Shown: positions 52,916 to 61,342 of the stretch, piece by piece
Numbering within the stretch: position 1 is the first letter of the stretch
Layout: each line of letters begins with the position of its first letter
Origin: Rhodobacteraceae bacterium M385
GTDB lineage: Bacteria; Pseudomonadota; Alphaproteobacteria; Rhodobacterales; Rhodobacteraceae
NCBI GenBank assembly: GCA_025141835.1
Contig: CP081102.1
Location: forward strand, 2,914,001 to 2,978,000
Length of the DNA: 64,000 bases
Reading direction: 5' to 3'
Position numbers and translations under genes: made by a program
The notes under the pieces: model-generated
Told to the model about the DNA's origin: nothing
The model's input: the letters and a program-made list of their open reading frames with translations, nothing else
Databases searched by the model: none

Positions 52916-53644
52916 TCAGATCAATGGGCGGCGGGTTTGAGCTGTGACCTCGAGCATGGCGATTTCTTCCATCTGCTGTTGGTCACGCAGGCTTAGTATT
53001 CCGTCTTCTAACGACAGGACCTGCCTGCCACGCAATTTCATCAGCGTCTTGTTCGTGTGCACAAGCGACAGGCCCAAGGCATCCGCCAGGTCCTGTTGGC
53101 GGAATGGAAACGGGCAGCTATCGCCCGTGTTCAGCCCAAGGTCGACGCAGCGCACGTAATAGCGCAACAGGCCCCAGCAAAGGCGCTGCATCGCGGTCAT
53201 CTGCCCGATCGAGGTCATCGCCTCACCCAAGAAATGTTCTTCCATTGCCGCGATCCACGTCAGGTCGAACGCACGCTCGGGCTCGGATTTGAAAAGTTGC
53301 CACAACTCAGATCGGTCAAAGACACATAAAACCATCGGAGTTGTCGCCTCCACGGTATGTTTCATTTCCCCCATGACCCCGGCTTGAAGGCCTAGGAAAC
53401 TGCCGGGGAGAACAAAGTTCACCACCTGCCGCCGTCCATTCGGCAAAAGCTTGTAGCGCAGGCCCATCCCCTTGAGAGCAGTAAATAATTGTGGGCTGTT
53501 TGAGCCCTCCATCAACAGGGTCGTGCCTGCATCGACCTTCAGCTCCCCCACTTTGAACCGCCGCATAAACGCGGCTTCATCTGTGGTTAATGAATCGAAG
53601 GCTTCACGTTTTCGCAGGGGACAATTAGCGCAGTCGGTGACCAT
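52916..53644 (-). CDS. Crp/Fnr-family regulator
   Basis: 242 residues. Cyclic-nucleotide-type sensor domain, a dimer helix, and an HTH (RQQDLADALGLSLVHTNKTL). The N-terminal C5-x2-C8 (DCANCPLRKREAF) recalls FnrL, but the third Cys of the Fe-S set is Phe, so an Fe-S cluster of the Fnr type is unlikely. Members with this N-terminus are common in Rhodobacteraceae. Confidence 0.85.
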   Translation of the reverse strand: MVTDCANCPLRKREAFDSLTTDEAAFMRRFKVGELKVDAGTTLLMEGSNSPQLFTALKGMGLRYKLLPNGRRQVVNFVLPGSFLGLQAGVMGEMKHTVEATTPMVLCVFDRSELWQLFKSEPERAFDLTWIAAMEEHFLGEAMTSIGQMTAMQRLCWGLLRYYVRCVDLGLNTGDSCPFPFRQQDLADALGLSLVHTNKTLMKLRGRQVLSLEDGILSLRDQQQMEEIAMLEVTAQTRRPLI

Positions 53645-53707
53645 AACTTTTCTTTCCCTTGGTATGTCCTAGTTTAATGCGGGACATTCAGGATTGTTCC
53701 AAATGCC

Positions 53708-54100
53708 ATGATGACTTCTGCTCAGCCCCCCTCACCCGCCTCTGTTGGCCAGACCAACGTCGTGGCCTCGGACCCATGCCTGATCGTCCATCCCAATGCG
53801 TTGGTGGCGACCGATTTGCGTGACATATTGGAGAGTGAGGGCGCAACTGAGGTGCTGACGTTCTCGGACCTGTCCCACGTCCCGTTGGAGCCCGCGCGCC
53901 TCGTGATCTTGTCCGCTGCCCCAGAGGCGCTGCTGGAATCGCCCCATTCCGCCTTCTGGAAGTCCAGCGAAACCCCGGTCATCATGTTGGATCGGGGGCG
54001 TTTGCAGCCGATCGCGGAGCACGCTTGGCTTCACTACTTGGATGAGCCGTTCCGCACCGAGGACGTGACCGCCTTGCTGCACGGATTGCAGGTTTTCTGA
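53708..54100 (+). CDS. Response-regulator-like protein without phospho-Asp
   Basis: 130 residues. The alternating hydrophobic strands (CLIVHPNALVATDLRDILESEG, ARLVILSA, VIMLDRG, LHYLDEPF) follow a receiver fold. The expected acidic pair and phospho-Asp are replaced by His-Pro-Asn and Leu-Ser-Ala. It lies between a Crp gene and stress genes. Function unknown. Confidence 0.65.
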   Translation: MMTSAQPPSPASVGQTNVVASDPCLIVHPNALVATDLRDILESEGATEVLTFSDLSHVPLEPARLVILSAAPEALLESPHSAFWKSSETPVIMLDRGRLQPIAEHAWLHYLDEPFRTEDVTALLHGLQVF

Positions 54101-54108
54101 ACAATTTT

Positions 54109-54134
54109 GGAACCAAGGCTGTCGCAACAGGGTT
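54109..54134 (+). promoter_or_regulatory. Putative EcfG promoter for the DUF1328 gene
   Basis: GGAAC (54109-54113)-N17-GGTT (54131-54134), 30 bp before the ATG. Confidence 0.65.
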
Positions 54135-54164
54135 TCCCTTTCGTAACTGAAAAGGAGACTCACC

Positions 54165-54332
54165 ATGCTTCGATGGGCCGTCACATTCTTTATCATTGCC
54201 CTGATCGCTGCCCTCTTCGGGTTTGGCGGTATTGCAGGCGCATCAGCCGGGGTCGCGCAGATCCTGTTCTTTATCTTTGTTGCCTTGTTCGTCATCTCGT
54301 TGGTGGCGCGTTTGGTAAGTGGGCGGTCGTAA
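54165..54332 (+). CDS. DUF1328 (YtjA-type) small membrane protein
   Basis: 55 residues, two membrane spans (MLRWAVTFFIIALIAALFGF and an ILFFIFVALFVISLVARLV region). AAAGGAG precedes the ATG. The family is typically stress-induced and of unknown action. It has its own promoter upstream and a strong terminator downstream. Confidence 0.85.
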   Translation: MLRWAVTFFIIALIAALFGFGGIAGASAGVAQILFFIFVALFVISLVARLVSGRS

Positions 54333-54352
54333 CACGACTGCGTCCACAGCTC

Positions 54353-54395
54353 CAAAAGGGTGAACGGCCTTGCCTCGTGGCCGCTCACCCTTTTG
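54353..54395 (+). terminator. Intrinsic terminator after the DUF1328 gene
   Basis: 11-bp outer stem CAAAAGGGTGA/TCACCCTTTTG with an inner CGGCC/GGCCG stem; the T-run is built into the 3' arm. It works in either direction. Confidence 0.85.
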
Positions 54396-54439
54396 CGTGT
54401 TCCGAACATAAATTATTGAATTTATTTATAAAAATTATC

Positions 54440-54464
54440 GGAACTTATCTCACACCTGTCCGTT
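54440..54464 (+). promoter_or_regulatory. Putative EcfG promoter for the small acidic protein and csbD
   Basis: GGAAC (54440-54444)-N16-CGTT (54461-54464), exact consensus, 28 bp before the ATG. Confidence 0.78.
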
Positions 54465-54492
54465 CTCAACTCAGACACTAAGGAGATATACA

Positions 54493-54726
54493 ATGAAAAC
54501 CGGAACCATCCTCGCCATCGCCGTCGCTGCCCTGATTGCCATTGCTGGCGTCTACATGATCGACATCGATCAGACCGAAGAGGCGACTCTGCCCGAAGTC
54601 ACCGTTGAAGGCGGTAACATGCCAGAATTTGACGCCGAAGTGGGCGAAGTCGAGATCACGGAAGAGACCATCACCGTGCCCGGCATCGAGATCACCGCAC
54701 CGGAAGAAGACGTCGCTTCTAACTAA
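54493..54726 (+). CDS. Small acidic membrane-tethered protein
   Basis: 77 residues. An N-terminal membrane segment (TILAIAVAALIAIAGVYMI) is followed by a tail of about 50 residues dominated by Glu, Asp, Val and Thr (EVTVEGG, EVEITEETITVPGIEI). No family recognised. AAGGAGATATACA provides a strong ribosome site. It shares a promoter with csbD. Confidence 0.8.
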   Translation: MKTGTILAIAVAALIAIAGVYMIDIDQTEEATLPEVTVEGGNMPEFDAEVGEVEITEETITVPGIEITAPEEDVASN

Positions 54727-54772
54727 GCCGCACCTCGCCGATTGAGAAACTTACTTGAATAGGAGAACCGCT

Positions 54773-54970
54773 ATGAACCGCGACCAAATTGAAGGCAAAT
54801 GGACTGAAATCAAAGGCAAACTCCGTGAATCGTACGGCGATTTGACCGATGATGATCTGGAAGCCGCGAAAGGTGACCGAGATCAGATGGAGGGCGTCCT
54901 TCAGCAGAAGCTCGGCAAGTCCAAAGAAGAAGTGCGCGAGACTGTCGATAAGATCCTCGCAAAATTCTAA
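54773..54970 (+). CDS. csbD: CsbD-family stress protein
   Basis: 65 residues (MNRDQIEGKWTEIKGKLRE...), the standard CsbD length and opening. Small, soluble, stress-induced in many bacteria; molecular role unknown. AGGAG lies 8 nt before the ATG. Second gene of the EcfG-type unit. Confidence 0.92.
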   Translation: MNRDQIEGKWTEIKGKLRESYGDLTDDDLEAAKGDRDQMEGVLQQKLGKSKEEVRETVDKILAKF

Positions 54971-54993
54971 CGCGAAAAGAATGCGATCGAACC

Positions 54994-55021
54994 GGGCGGC
55001 CCCATGAAATTGGGGGCGCCC
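54994..55021. terminator. Stem-loop after csbD
   Basis: GGGCGGCCCC/GGGGGCGCCC stem with one mismatch and an 8-nt loop, between convergent csbD and the MocR-type gene. The following T-run is poor (GTTCC). Confidence 0.6.
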
Positions 55022-55041
55022 GTTCCAATTCTGGGGCGCCG

Positions 55042-56394
55042 TTAGCCCGGCAATTTGTCAAAGGCCACAGGCTCCGCGGCCGCAAGTGCCAACACATCGG
55101 CTACCATTTCGCAGTTGTCACTGCTCAGCAAGCCGGTGCCGACGCGGATATGACCGGAGGGCTGCATTGAGAAATACTCTCCCGGCACCACAGAAATCCC
55201 ATGAGCCGCTAGGGTGATCATTGCGAAAGTCTCTGAATGGACAGGCATATAGAGGCACAGACCCGCGCCATCCGGGCAAGCGATGCCGCGCCCGCGCAGG
55301 GCTTTCGCCAGCCTGTTGCGCCGATGTTGGTAGATGTCGGTCGCCATCGCAACACGGCGCTGGGTTTCTTTGTCTTTCAGCAGCCACGCCACGGCAGATT
55401 GCAGGATACGGCTTGTCCAACCGGCGCTGAACGCCCGATAGGATTGCACCTGCTCGATCATCTCTTCCGAAGCTGACAGAACCGCCATACGCAGGTCCGG
55501 CCCGTAGCACTTTGAAAACGACCGAATGTGCAGCACCCGGTTCGGAAAACGGTCCCCCAAGGATTGCGGCGGCGCGTTGGAGATGTCGCCTAACCCATCA
55601 TCTTCCAGAATCAACATATCACTGTGCTCCAACACGTCCCCGATTTCCGCCATCCGCTGTGGGGACAGATGCAGCCCGGTCGCGGAACTGATGATCGGTT
55701 GGTAGATGAAGATGGAGGGCTGTTGCTCCAGCACCTTGCGCAGCGACTCTGGCTTGGGGCCAAATTCATCCTGCTCCACCAGCACGATCGTCACCCCTAG
55801 ATCTTCAAGAATATCCAGTAGCCGGATCGGAGTTGGCGTCTCAATCGCCACGACGGAGCCCGGCGCGATCAAGGCTTGCAGCACGACATACACCGCGTTG
55901 TAGCCCCCGTTCGTCGCCAACATGGATGAATTCGTGAAGGGCCAAGTGGGGCGAAGTGCTGCTTCCAGTTCGGGCAAGATGCGAATGCGCTCGTATACGT
56001 TCAGACCCTCGGCCTGGGTGCCGTAGGCCATTGCATCGGCCAGTGGGGGCAAAAGTGCCACGTCGGGTGCGCCCATGGACAAGTTCAGTGCCCCTTTCGA
56101 GATCAGCCCGGGCGCGGTCAGGCGTGCGGGACGCGGCGCAAGGGATGATCCGCTTACAAAGGTGCCGTTCCTTCCGCGTCCAGTCAGAATCCGCAAACGT
56201 CGTAGCTCTTTCCAAGCCTCAGACAGGGTGCTGGGGCTGATGCCCATGGCAAAGGCCAAATCGCGCAAGGGCGGCAGCCGGGCACCCACAGGCAAAACCC
56301 CTGCCCGCACGAGCCTTGCCGTATCGCGCGCTATGCCCCGCTTCGATCTGTCGGGAAGTTGCTTGGCCAGTTCCTCGGTCTCGACCCTTTGCAT
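55042..56394 (-). CDS. MocR-type regulator (GntR HTH plus aminotransferase domain)
   Basis: 450 residues. N-terminal winged helix (GARLPPLRDLAFAMGISPST) followed by a fold-type I aminotransferase domain with the PLP-Lys context HIRSFSKCYGPDLR. MocR proteins sense PLP or an amino-compound adduct. It diverges from the substrate-binding/ABC/M20 genes and probably controls them. Confidence 0.88.
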   Translation of the reverse strand: MQRVETEELAKQLPDRSKRGIARDTARLVRAGVLPVGARLPPLRDLAFAMGISPSTLSEAWKELRRLRILTGRGRNGTFVSGSSLAPRPARLTAPGLISKGALNLSMGAPDVALLPPLADAMAYGTQAEGLNVYERIRILPELEAALRPTWPFTNSSMLATNGGYNAVYVVLQALIAPGSVVAIETPTPIRLLDILEDLGVTIVLVEQDEFGPKPESLRKVLEQQPSIFIYQPIISSATGLHLSPQRMAEIGDVLEHSDMLILEDDGLGDISNAPPQSLGDRFPNRVLHIRSFSKCYGPDLRMAVLSASEEMIEQVQSYRAFSAGWTSRILQSAVAWLLKDKETQRRVAMATDIYQHRRNRLAKALRGRGIACPDGAGLCLYMPVHSETFAMITLAAHGISVVPGEYFSMQPSGHIRVGTGLLSSDNCEMVADVLALAAAEPVAFDKLPG

Positions 56395-56491
56395 TCGTAC
56401 ATTCCTTTAAATGTTCGGTAGCTTAATAACATTTGTCACAGGATTTGCACATGCCTAAACAAAATTCAAATTTCGTTGTTCGAGGCTTAGA

Positions 56492-57448
56492 ATGCTGCCC
56501 AAAATTAACCTTGCCGTCAGAGATTGGGATTACCTTACGCCCCTTGCCTTGGGCGATGTCCAATCCGACAAGATCGACGTGGAAGTGCATCGCGTTGCCA
56601 CCCTGCCGCAAAAGATCGGCGCGGGGGAAACCTACAACGCTGGCGAGGCCTCTTTCAGCCGCTATGTGACTGGTGCAATGGCCAATGACACGTCCGCCAT
56701 CGCGATCCCGAACTTTTTGATGCGCGGTTTGCGGCACCAGTGCATTATCACCACCAAGACCAGCACGATCTCTCGGATCGAGGATTTGGCAGGAAAACGC
56801 ATTGGCCTGACGGGTTGGCAAGACTCGGGCAATGTCTGGACCCGAGCGATCCTGCGCAATGCTGGGATCACGACCGAGGATGCATATTGGTACCTTGGCC
56901 GATTGACTGCCGAGCACCCGATTTTTGACCGCATCGGCGGCTTCGGGCAGCCCGGACGGATCGAACCTGTACCGGAAGAACGCCCGATGATGGAACTTCT
57001 TTCTGAAGGCTGGCTGGACGTCGTAATGACACCATTCATGCCCAGTGGCTTTTTTGAGAATGGGTCGGAGTTCCGGCAGGTACTGCCCGACCTGCGCGGC
57101 GCGCAGGTGGCCTATATCAATCAAGTCGGCTACGTCCCCGGCATCCACATGCTGACACTGGACCGGGAATTGGCCGAGCAACACCCTTGGATTGCCTCGG
57201 AACTAAGCGACTTGATCGACCGCTCGCGGCACATGTGGACAGAGAAACGGCGACGCTACGCCGAGACGACGCCCTTCATGATGTCCGAGATGATGTTCAC
57301 AGCCGCATCACTTCCCTCTGGATGGGACGCCAGCGGATTGGAGAGCAACCGCAAAATGATCGACGACTTCCTAGAAGAAATGCACATACAGAAGATCTTA
57401 CCGCGTGTCTTGAAGGCCGATGAGATTTTCCAAAAACAAGAAGCCTAG
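56492..57448 (+). CDS. NMT1/4,5-dihydroxyphthalate-decarboxylase-like protein, no signal peptide
   Basis: 318 residues. A periplasmic-binding-protein-like fold (INLAVRDWDYLTPLALGDVQ; LAGKRIGLTGWQDSGNVWTRAIL), but no signal peptide, so it probably acts in the cytoplasm. It resembles the 4,5-dihydroxyphthalate-decarboxylase-like/NMT1 group. It is the first gene of the cluster facing the MocR regulator. Enzyme or sensor cannot be told apart. Confidence 0.75.
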   Translation: MLPKINLAVRDWDYLTPLALGDVQSDKIDVEVHRVATLPQKIGAGETYNAGEASFSRYVTGAMANDTSAIAIPNFLMRGLRHQCIITTKTSTISRIEDLAGKRIGLTGWQDSGNVWTRAILRNAGITTEDAYWYLGRLTAEHPIFDRIGGFGQPGRIEPVPEERPMMELLSEGWLDVVMTPFMPSGFFENGSEFRQVLPDLRGAQVAYINQVGYVPGIHMLTLDRELAEQHPWIASELSDLIDRSRHMWTEKRRRYAETTPFMMSEMMFTAASLPSGWDASGLESNRKMIDDFLEEMHIQKILPRVLKADEIFQKQEA

Positions 57449-57485
57449 AACGCCCTACCTCTTTCACAACAGTACGGAGACGGAC

Positions 57486-58352
57486 ATGAAACGGAATTTA
57501 ACAATGGCCCTCGCGGCGGCAGCAATGCTGGCCCCGATCACCGCCACAGCGGAGCAAGAGTTCAACGCAGAACTGCACGCCCGCGTCCCTGCGGATATCC
57601 GCGAAGAAGGCAGCATGATTGCCGTGAACAACGGCTCTTTCCCGCCCTACGAATTTGTCGAAGGCACCAGCCTGACTGGCGCGACGGCCGATATTGCCCA
57701 TGAGATCAGCCAGATTATCGGCATTGAAATTCAACACGCGACTGTGGCTGGCCTTCCGGCGCTTTTGTCCGGCATCGGCGCGGATCGCTACCAGTTCGCC
57801 ATGGGTCCGGTCGGTGACTTCCCAAGCCGCCGTGAAGCCACTGACTTTGTGGATTGGGTGCAGGAATACGTAGTTTTCGCCGTCCACGCAGGTAACCCCC
57901 AGAACATCACCGGGCTTGATACCATTTGCGGTAATCGCATTGCCGTCATGTCCGGCGGCTCTGCTGAGCGCGTGATTACAACTCGGTCTGAACAATGTGT
58001 GGCAGACGGCGAAGACGAGGTCGAAATCCAATCTTACACGGATCAACCAACGTCCATTTTGGCGGTTCGCTCCAATCGGGCGGATGCGTTCTTCTCGTCC
58101 CAGGCGCCATTGACGTATTTTGTGCAGCAATCCGACGGTGAGCTTGAACTGGCCGGCGTTGGCCAATCCAACGGCTTCCCGGACCTGATGCAAGGCGCGG
58201 TTGTGCCCTCGGGCTCGGCACTTGGCCCGGTCCTGCAAGAGGCCATCCAAATCCTGATGGACAACGGTACCTACTTGGAAATCATGACCCGTTGGGGCCT
58301 TGAGAATAACACCATCGACGCCCCCGGCATGAACCTTGGCGAGGCCCTCTAA
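57486..58352 (+). CDS. Polar amino-acid ABC transporter substrate-binding protein
   Basis: 288 residues from ATG 57486 (MKRNLTMALAAAAMLAPITA). A signal peptide is followed by an SBP_bac_3 domain: NNGSFPPYEFVEGTSLTGA and the conserved GxSAE region. It overlaps in the open frame with the preceding gene's end, but the chosen start lies 37 bp beyond it. It forms an importer with the next two genes. Confidence 0.87.
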   Translation: MKRNLTMALAAAAMLAPITATAEQEFNAELHARVPADIREEGSMIAVNNGSFPPYEFVEGTSLTGATADIAHEISQIIGIEIQHATVAGLPALLSGIGADRYQFAMGPVGDFPSRREATDFVDWVQEYVVFAVHAGNPQNITGLDTICGNRIAVMSGGSAERVITTRSEQCVADGEDEVEIQSYTDQPTSILAVRSNRADAFFSSQAPLTYFVQQSDGELELAGVGQSNGFPDLMQGAVVPSGSALGPVLQEAIQILMDNGTYLEIMTRWGLENNTIDAPGMNLGEAL

Positions 58353-58353
58353 A

Positions 58354-59316
58354 ATGACTGATGCGCCCATTCTTCCGACTCAACACACCCCTATGACGGG
58401 CTCCTCTTCCGGCCCGCTTGGGGACGACACGTCGCGGGACGTGGAAAGGGCGCATCGCCCTATTCCAAAGGTCAAAACGCTCCTTTGGATCATTACCCTG
58501 ATCGTGACCGTCAACTTTGTGATGGTCCTGGCAGGCAACGAAAACTTTGGATGGCCGGTGGTGGGCGAATACCTTTTCGCGCCCGTCATCCTAGAGGGCT
58601 TGTGGGTCACCATGTGGCTGGCGGTGGTCAGCATGATCATCGGTGTCGCCCTAGGCCTGCCCATCGCCATTGCCCGCATGTCCGAAGACCATCTGGCCCG
58701 ATCTTTGGCCGGGACTTTCGTCTGGTTCTTCCGGGGAACGCCGCTGCTGGTGCAGCTCATCATTTGGTACAACCTGTCGTTTCTGTTTCCTCAGATCACT
58801 TTGGGCATTCCCTTCGGCCCCACTTTCGCCTCGTGGGACTCCAACGACGTCATCACGCCTGTGACCGCCGCCATTATCGGGCTGGCCCTGAATGAGGCTG
58901 CATATATGGCCGAGATCATTCGCGGCGGCTTGTTGTCAGTGGAACGGGGGCAAATGGAAACCGCCGAGGCCTTCGGGATGCGCCCGATGCGGGCCCTGCG
59001 TCGGATCGTGATCCCGCAGGCCATGCGCTCGATCGTGCCACCTACGGGCAACCAGTTAATCAGCATGATTAAAGCCACCTCTTTGGTGTCGGTCATTGCG
59101 ATGGCGGATCTGCTCTACTCTGCACAATCGATCTACAACCGCACCTTTGAAGTCATTCCGCTGCTGATGGTCGCCGTGCTTTGGTACCTGTTCATCACCT
59201 CGGTCCTTAGCGTCATCCAGTCCCGCATCGAACGCTACTATGCGCGCGGAGACCAACAACGCGTCGTCTATGAAAAAGTTGAAACTGCCCCCTTGGACGC
59301 GGAGGTCCAGAAATGA
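58354..59316 (+). CDS. Polar amino-acid ABC transporter permease
   Basis: 320 residues from ATG 58354. HisM/GlnP-type permease with about five spans and EAA loop AEAFGMRPMRALRRIVIPQA. The 50-residue hydrophilic N-terminal extension is longer than usual. A 4-bp overlap with the ATPase gene shows coupling. Confidence 0.9.
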   Translation: MTDAPILPTQHTPMTGSSSGPLGDDTSRDVERAHRPIPKVKTLLWIITLIVTVNFVMVLAGNENFGWPVVGEYLFAPVILEGLWVTMWLAVVSMIIGVALGLPIAIARMSEDHLARSLAGTFVWFFRGTPLLVQLIIWYNLSFLFPQITLGIPFGPTFASWDSNDVITPVTAAIIGLALNEAAYMAEIIRGGLLSVERGQMETAEAFGMRPMRALRRIVIPQAMRSIVPPTGNQLISMIKATSLVSVIAMADLLYSAQSIYNRTFEVIPLLMVAVLWYLFITSVLSVIQSRIERYYARGDQQRVVYEKVETAPLDAEVQK

Positions 59317-60095
59317 ACGCTATGTCCCCCACAACCGCACCCGTTCTGCGTATCCGCAATCTGCATAAATCTTTCGGCAACAACGAGGTTCTTAAAGGCA
59401 TCGACCTAGATGTCGCCCCGTCCGAGGTCGTCGCCATTCTGGGGCCATCAGGCTCGGGCAAATCCACGCTTCTGCGCTGCGTGAACCAGTTGGAGAAGAT
59501 CCACAAAGGGTTTGTCGAGGTCGATGGCGAACAGATTGGCTTCCAACTGCGTGGCGAAAAGCTGGTGGTGCTGTCAAAACGCGCCATCGCGGCACAGCGC
59601 AGCAAGATGGGAATGGTGTTCCAGAGCTTCAATCTCTACCCCCATATGACCGTGTTGCAGAATGTGATTGAGGCACCTTTGCAGGTCCACGGCGTCAATA
59701 AGAAAGAGGCCATAGAACACGCGAAAGAGCTGATCGCCCGTGTCGGCATGTCCGAAAAGCTGAACGCCTACCCCCGGCAATTGTCGGGCGGCCAACAACA
59801 ACGGGTGGCCATTGCGCGTGCCTTGGCAATCCGGCCAAAAATCCTGCTGTTTGATGAACCGACTTCGGCGCTGGACCCGGAATTGGTGGGCGAGGTTCTG
59901 GCCACCATGAAGGATTTGGCCTCGCAGGGTTTGACGATGGTCGTCGTGACTCACGAAATCGGCTTCGCCCGCGAAGCGGCTGATCGTGTGGTGTTCATGG
60001 ATGGCGGCCACGTCATCGAACAAGGCCCCCCGGAAGAGGTGTTGGTCAATCCCCAACACGAACGGACTCAGTCCTTCCTCAGCCGTTTCATCTAA
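59313..60095 (+). CDS. Polar amino-acid ABC transporter ATPase
   Basis: 260 residues. Walker A GPSGSGKST, signature LSGGQQQRV, Walker B ILLFDEPTSALDPE, H-loop VTHEIGFA, as in GlnQ/HisP. Confidence 0.93.
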   Translation: MNAMSPTTAPVLRIRNLHKSFGNNEVLKGIDLDVAPSEVVAILGPSGSGKSTLLRCVNQLEKIHKGFVEVDGEQIGFQLRGEKLVVLSKRAIAAQRSKMGMVFQSFNLYPHMTVLQNVIEAPLQVHGVNKKEAIEHAKELIARVGMSEKLNAYPRQLSGGQQQRVAIARALAIRPKILLFDEPTSALDPELVGEVLATMKDLASQGLTMVVVTHEIGFAREAADRVVFMDGGHVIEQGPPEEVLVNPQHERTQSFLSRFI

Positions 60096-60109
60096 TCCTT
60101 AACTAGGGC

Positions 60110-60130
60110 GGGCACCCGGAAAGGGTGCCC
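60110..60130. other. Stem-loop between ATPase and M20 genes
   Basis: GGGCACCC/GGGTGCCC perfect 8-bp arms with a 5-nt loop. A GTG inside it (60125) is in frame with the next gene but is unlikely to be the start. Confidence 0.6.
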
Positions 60131-60139
60131 GAAGCAGCC

Positions 60140-61309
60140 ATGCGCGATTTTGCGACACTCGAAGACTTCACCGATGCGGAGCCGAACCTGATTGCCACGC
60201 GGCATCTTCTCCACGCCCACCCAGAGCTGTCCTTGCAGGAAACTGAGACAGCACGTTTTGTAGCCGAGAGGTTGGAAAGCTGGGGCTATGAGGTGACCCG
60301 CAATGTCGGCGGCCACGGTGTCGTGGGGCGGCTAAGGGTGGGGGACGGCAACCGCTCTATCGCGATCCGAGCCGACATGGACGCCCTGCCCATTCAAGAG
60401 GTTGAAGGCCGTGCTCATGGATCAAAGACCCCCGGTGTCATGCACGCCTGCGGCCACGATGGTCACACCACGATGCTATTGGGCGCAGCCGAATATCTTG
60501 CCAAGACCAAGAATTTTTCCGGCACCTTGAACTTGATCTTTCAACCGGCGGAAGAAGCCGGAAAGGACAGTGGCGCCAAGGCGATGATCGAAGATGGCCT
60601 GTTCGAAAGGTTCCCCTGTGACGCCATCTTTGGCCTGCACAACCACCCCGGCGCCCCCGCCGGTAGCGTCCTGACAAGGTCCGGCCCGATCATGGCAGCC
60701 GCCGATACCGTCAACATCACGATCCACGGGAAAGGTGGCCACGCCTCTCGTCCGCATCTGTGCATTGATCCCGTGGTGGTCGCTTCGTCGATCGTCATGG
60801 CCTTGCAGACGATTATCGCCCGCAGCGTCAATTCCGCCGATGCTGCCGTGATTACCGTGGGTACATTCCATTCCGGCACCGCCACAAACATCATCCCGGA
60901 AACCGCCGAGCTTTCATTGAGCGTGCGGACTTTCTCGGATGAGGTGCGCAAGCAGGTCCGCACCCGGATTTATGACGTTGTGGAATCTCAAGCAGCCAGT
61001 TGGGGCGCCCGCGCAGAGATCGACTATGACGATGGCTACCCCGGCGTCGTGAACTCTGTCGAAGAAACGGAATTCGCAACCGAAGTGGCCCGCGAACTGT
61101 TGGGCGAGGCCGAAGTCAGCACCTGTCCCCTGATCCCCGGCAGCGAAGATTTCGCCCAGTTCCTGCAACACAAACCCGGCAGTTTCCTGCGGCTTGGCAA
61201 TGGCGAGGCCTCGGCCGGGCTACATACACCGAGCTACGATTTTGACGACGGGAGCCTGACGACAGGCGCCGCGCTCTGGAGTCGCTTGGCGGAGCGTTTC
61301 CTGCAATAG
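60140..61309 (+). CDS. M20-family amidohydrolase
   Basis: 389 residues from ATG 60140. Di-metal motifs: RADMDALPIQE, ACGHDGHTTMLLG, FQPAEE with catalytic Glu, HNHPG, and SEDFAQF near the C-terminus. Family members remove acyl groups from amino acids (hippurate, IAA-amino acid, N-acetyl). With the linked amino-acid importer it probably hydrolyses an imported N-acyl amino compound. Confidence 0.88.
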   Translation: MRDFATLEDFTDAEPNLIATRHLLHAHPELSLQETETARFVAERLESWGYEVTRNVGGHGVVGRLRVGDGNRSIAIRADMDALPIQEVEGRAHGSKTPGVMHACGHDGHTTMLLGAAEYLAKTKNFSGTLNLIFQPAEEAGKDSGAKAMIEDGLFERFPCDAIFGLHNHPGAPAGSVLTRSGPIMAAADTVNITIHGKGGHASRPHLCIDPVVVASSIVMALQTIIARSVNSADAAVITVGTFHSGTATNIIPETAELSLSVRTFSDEVRKQVRTRIYDVVESQAASWGARAEIDYDDGYPGVVNSVEETEFATEVARELLGEAEVSTCPLIPGSEDFAQFLQHKPGSFLRLGNGEASAGLHTPSYDFDDGSLTTGAALWSRLAERFLQ

Positions 61310-61342
61310 CAGCGGCCAGAACGCCGCCCTCGATCACTGGAT

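Noticed and set aside
53645..53707. EcfG promoter for the Crp/Fnr gene
   Set aside because: A GGAAC is present on the minus strand but no (C/G)GTT follows at 16-17 bp.
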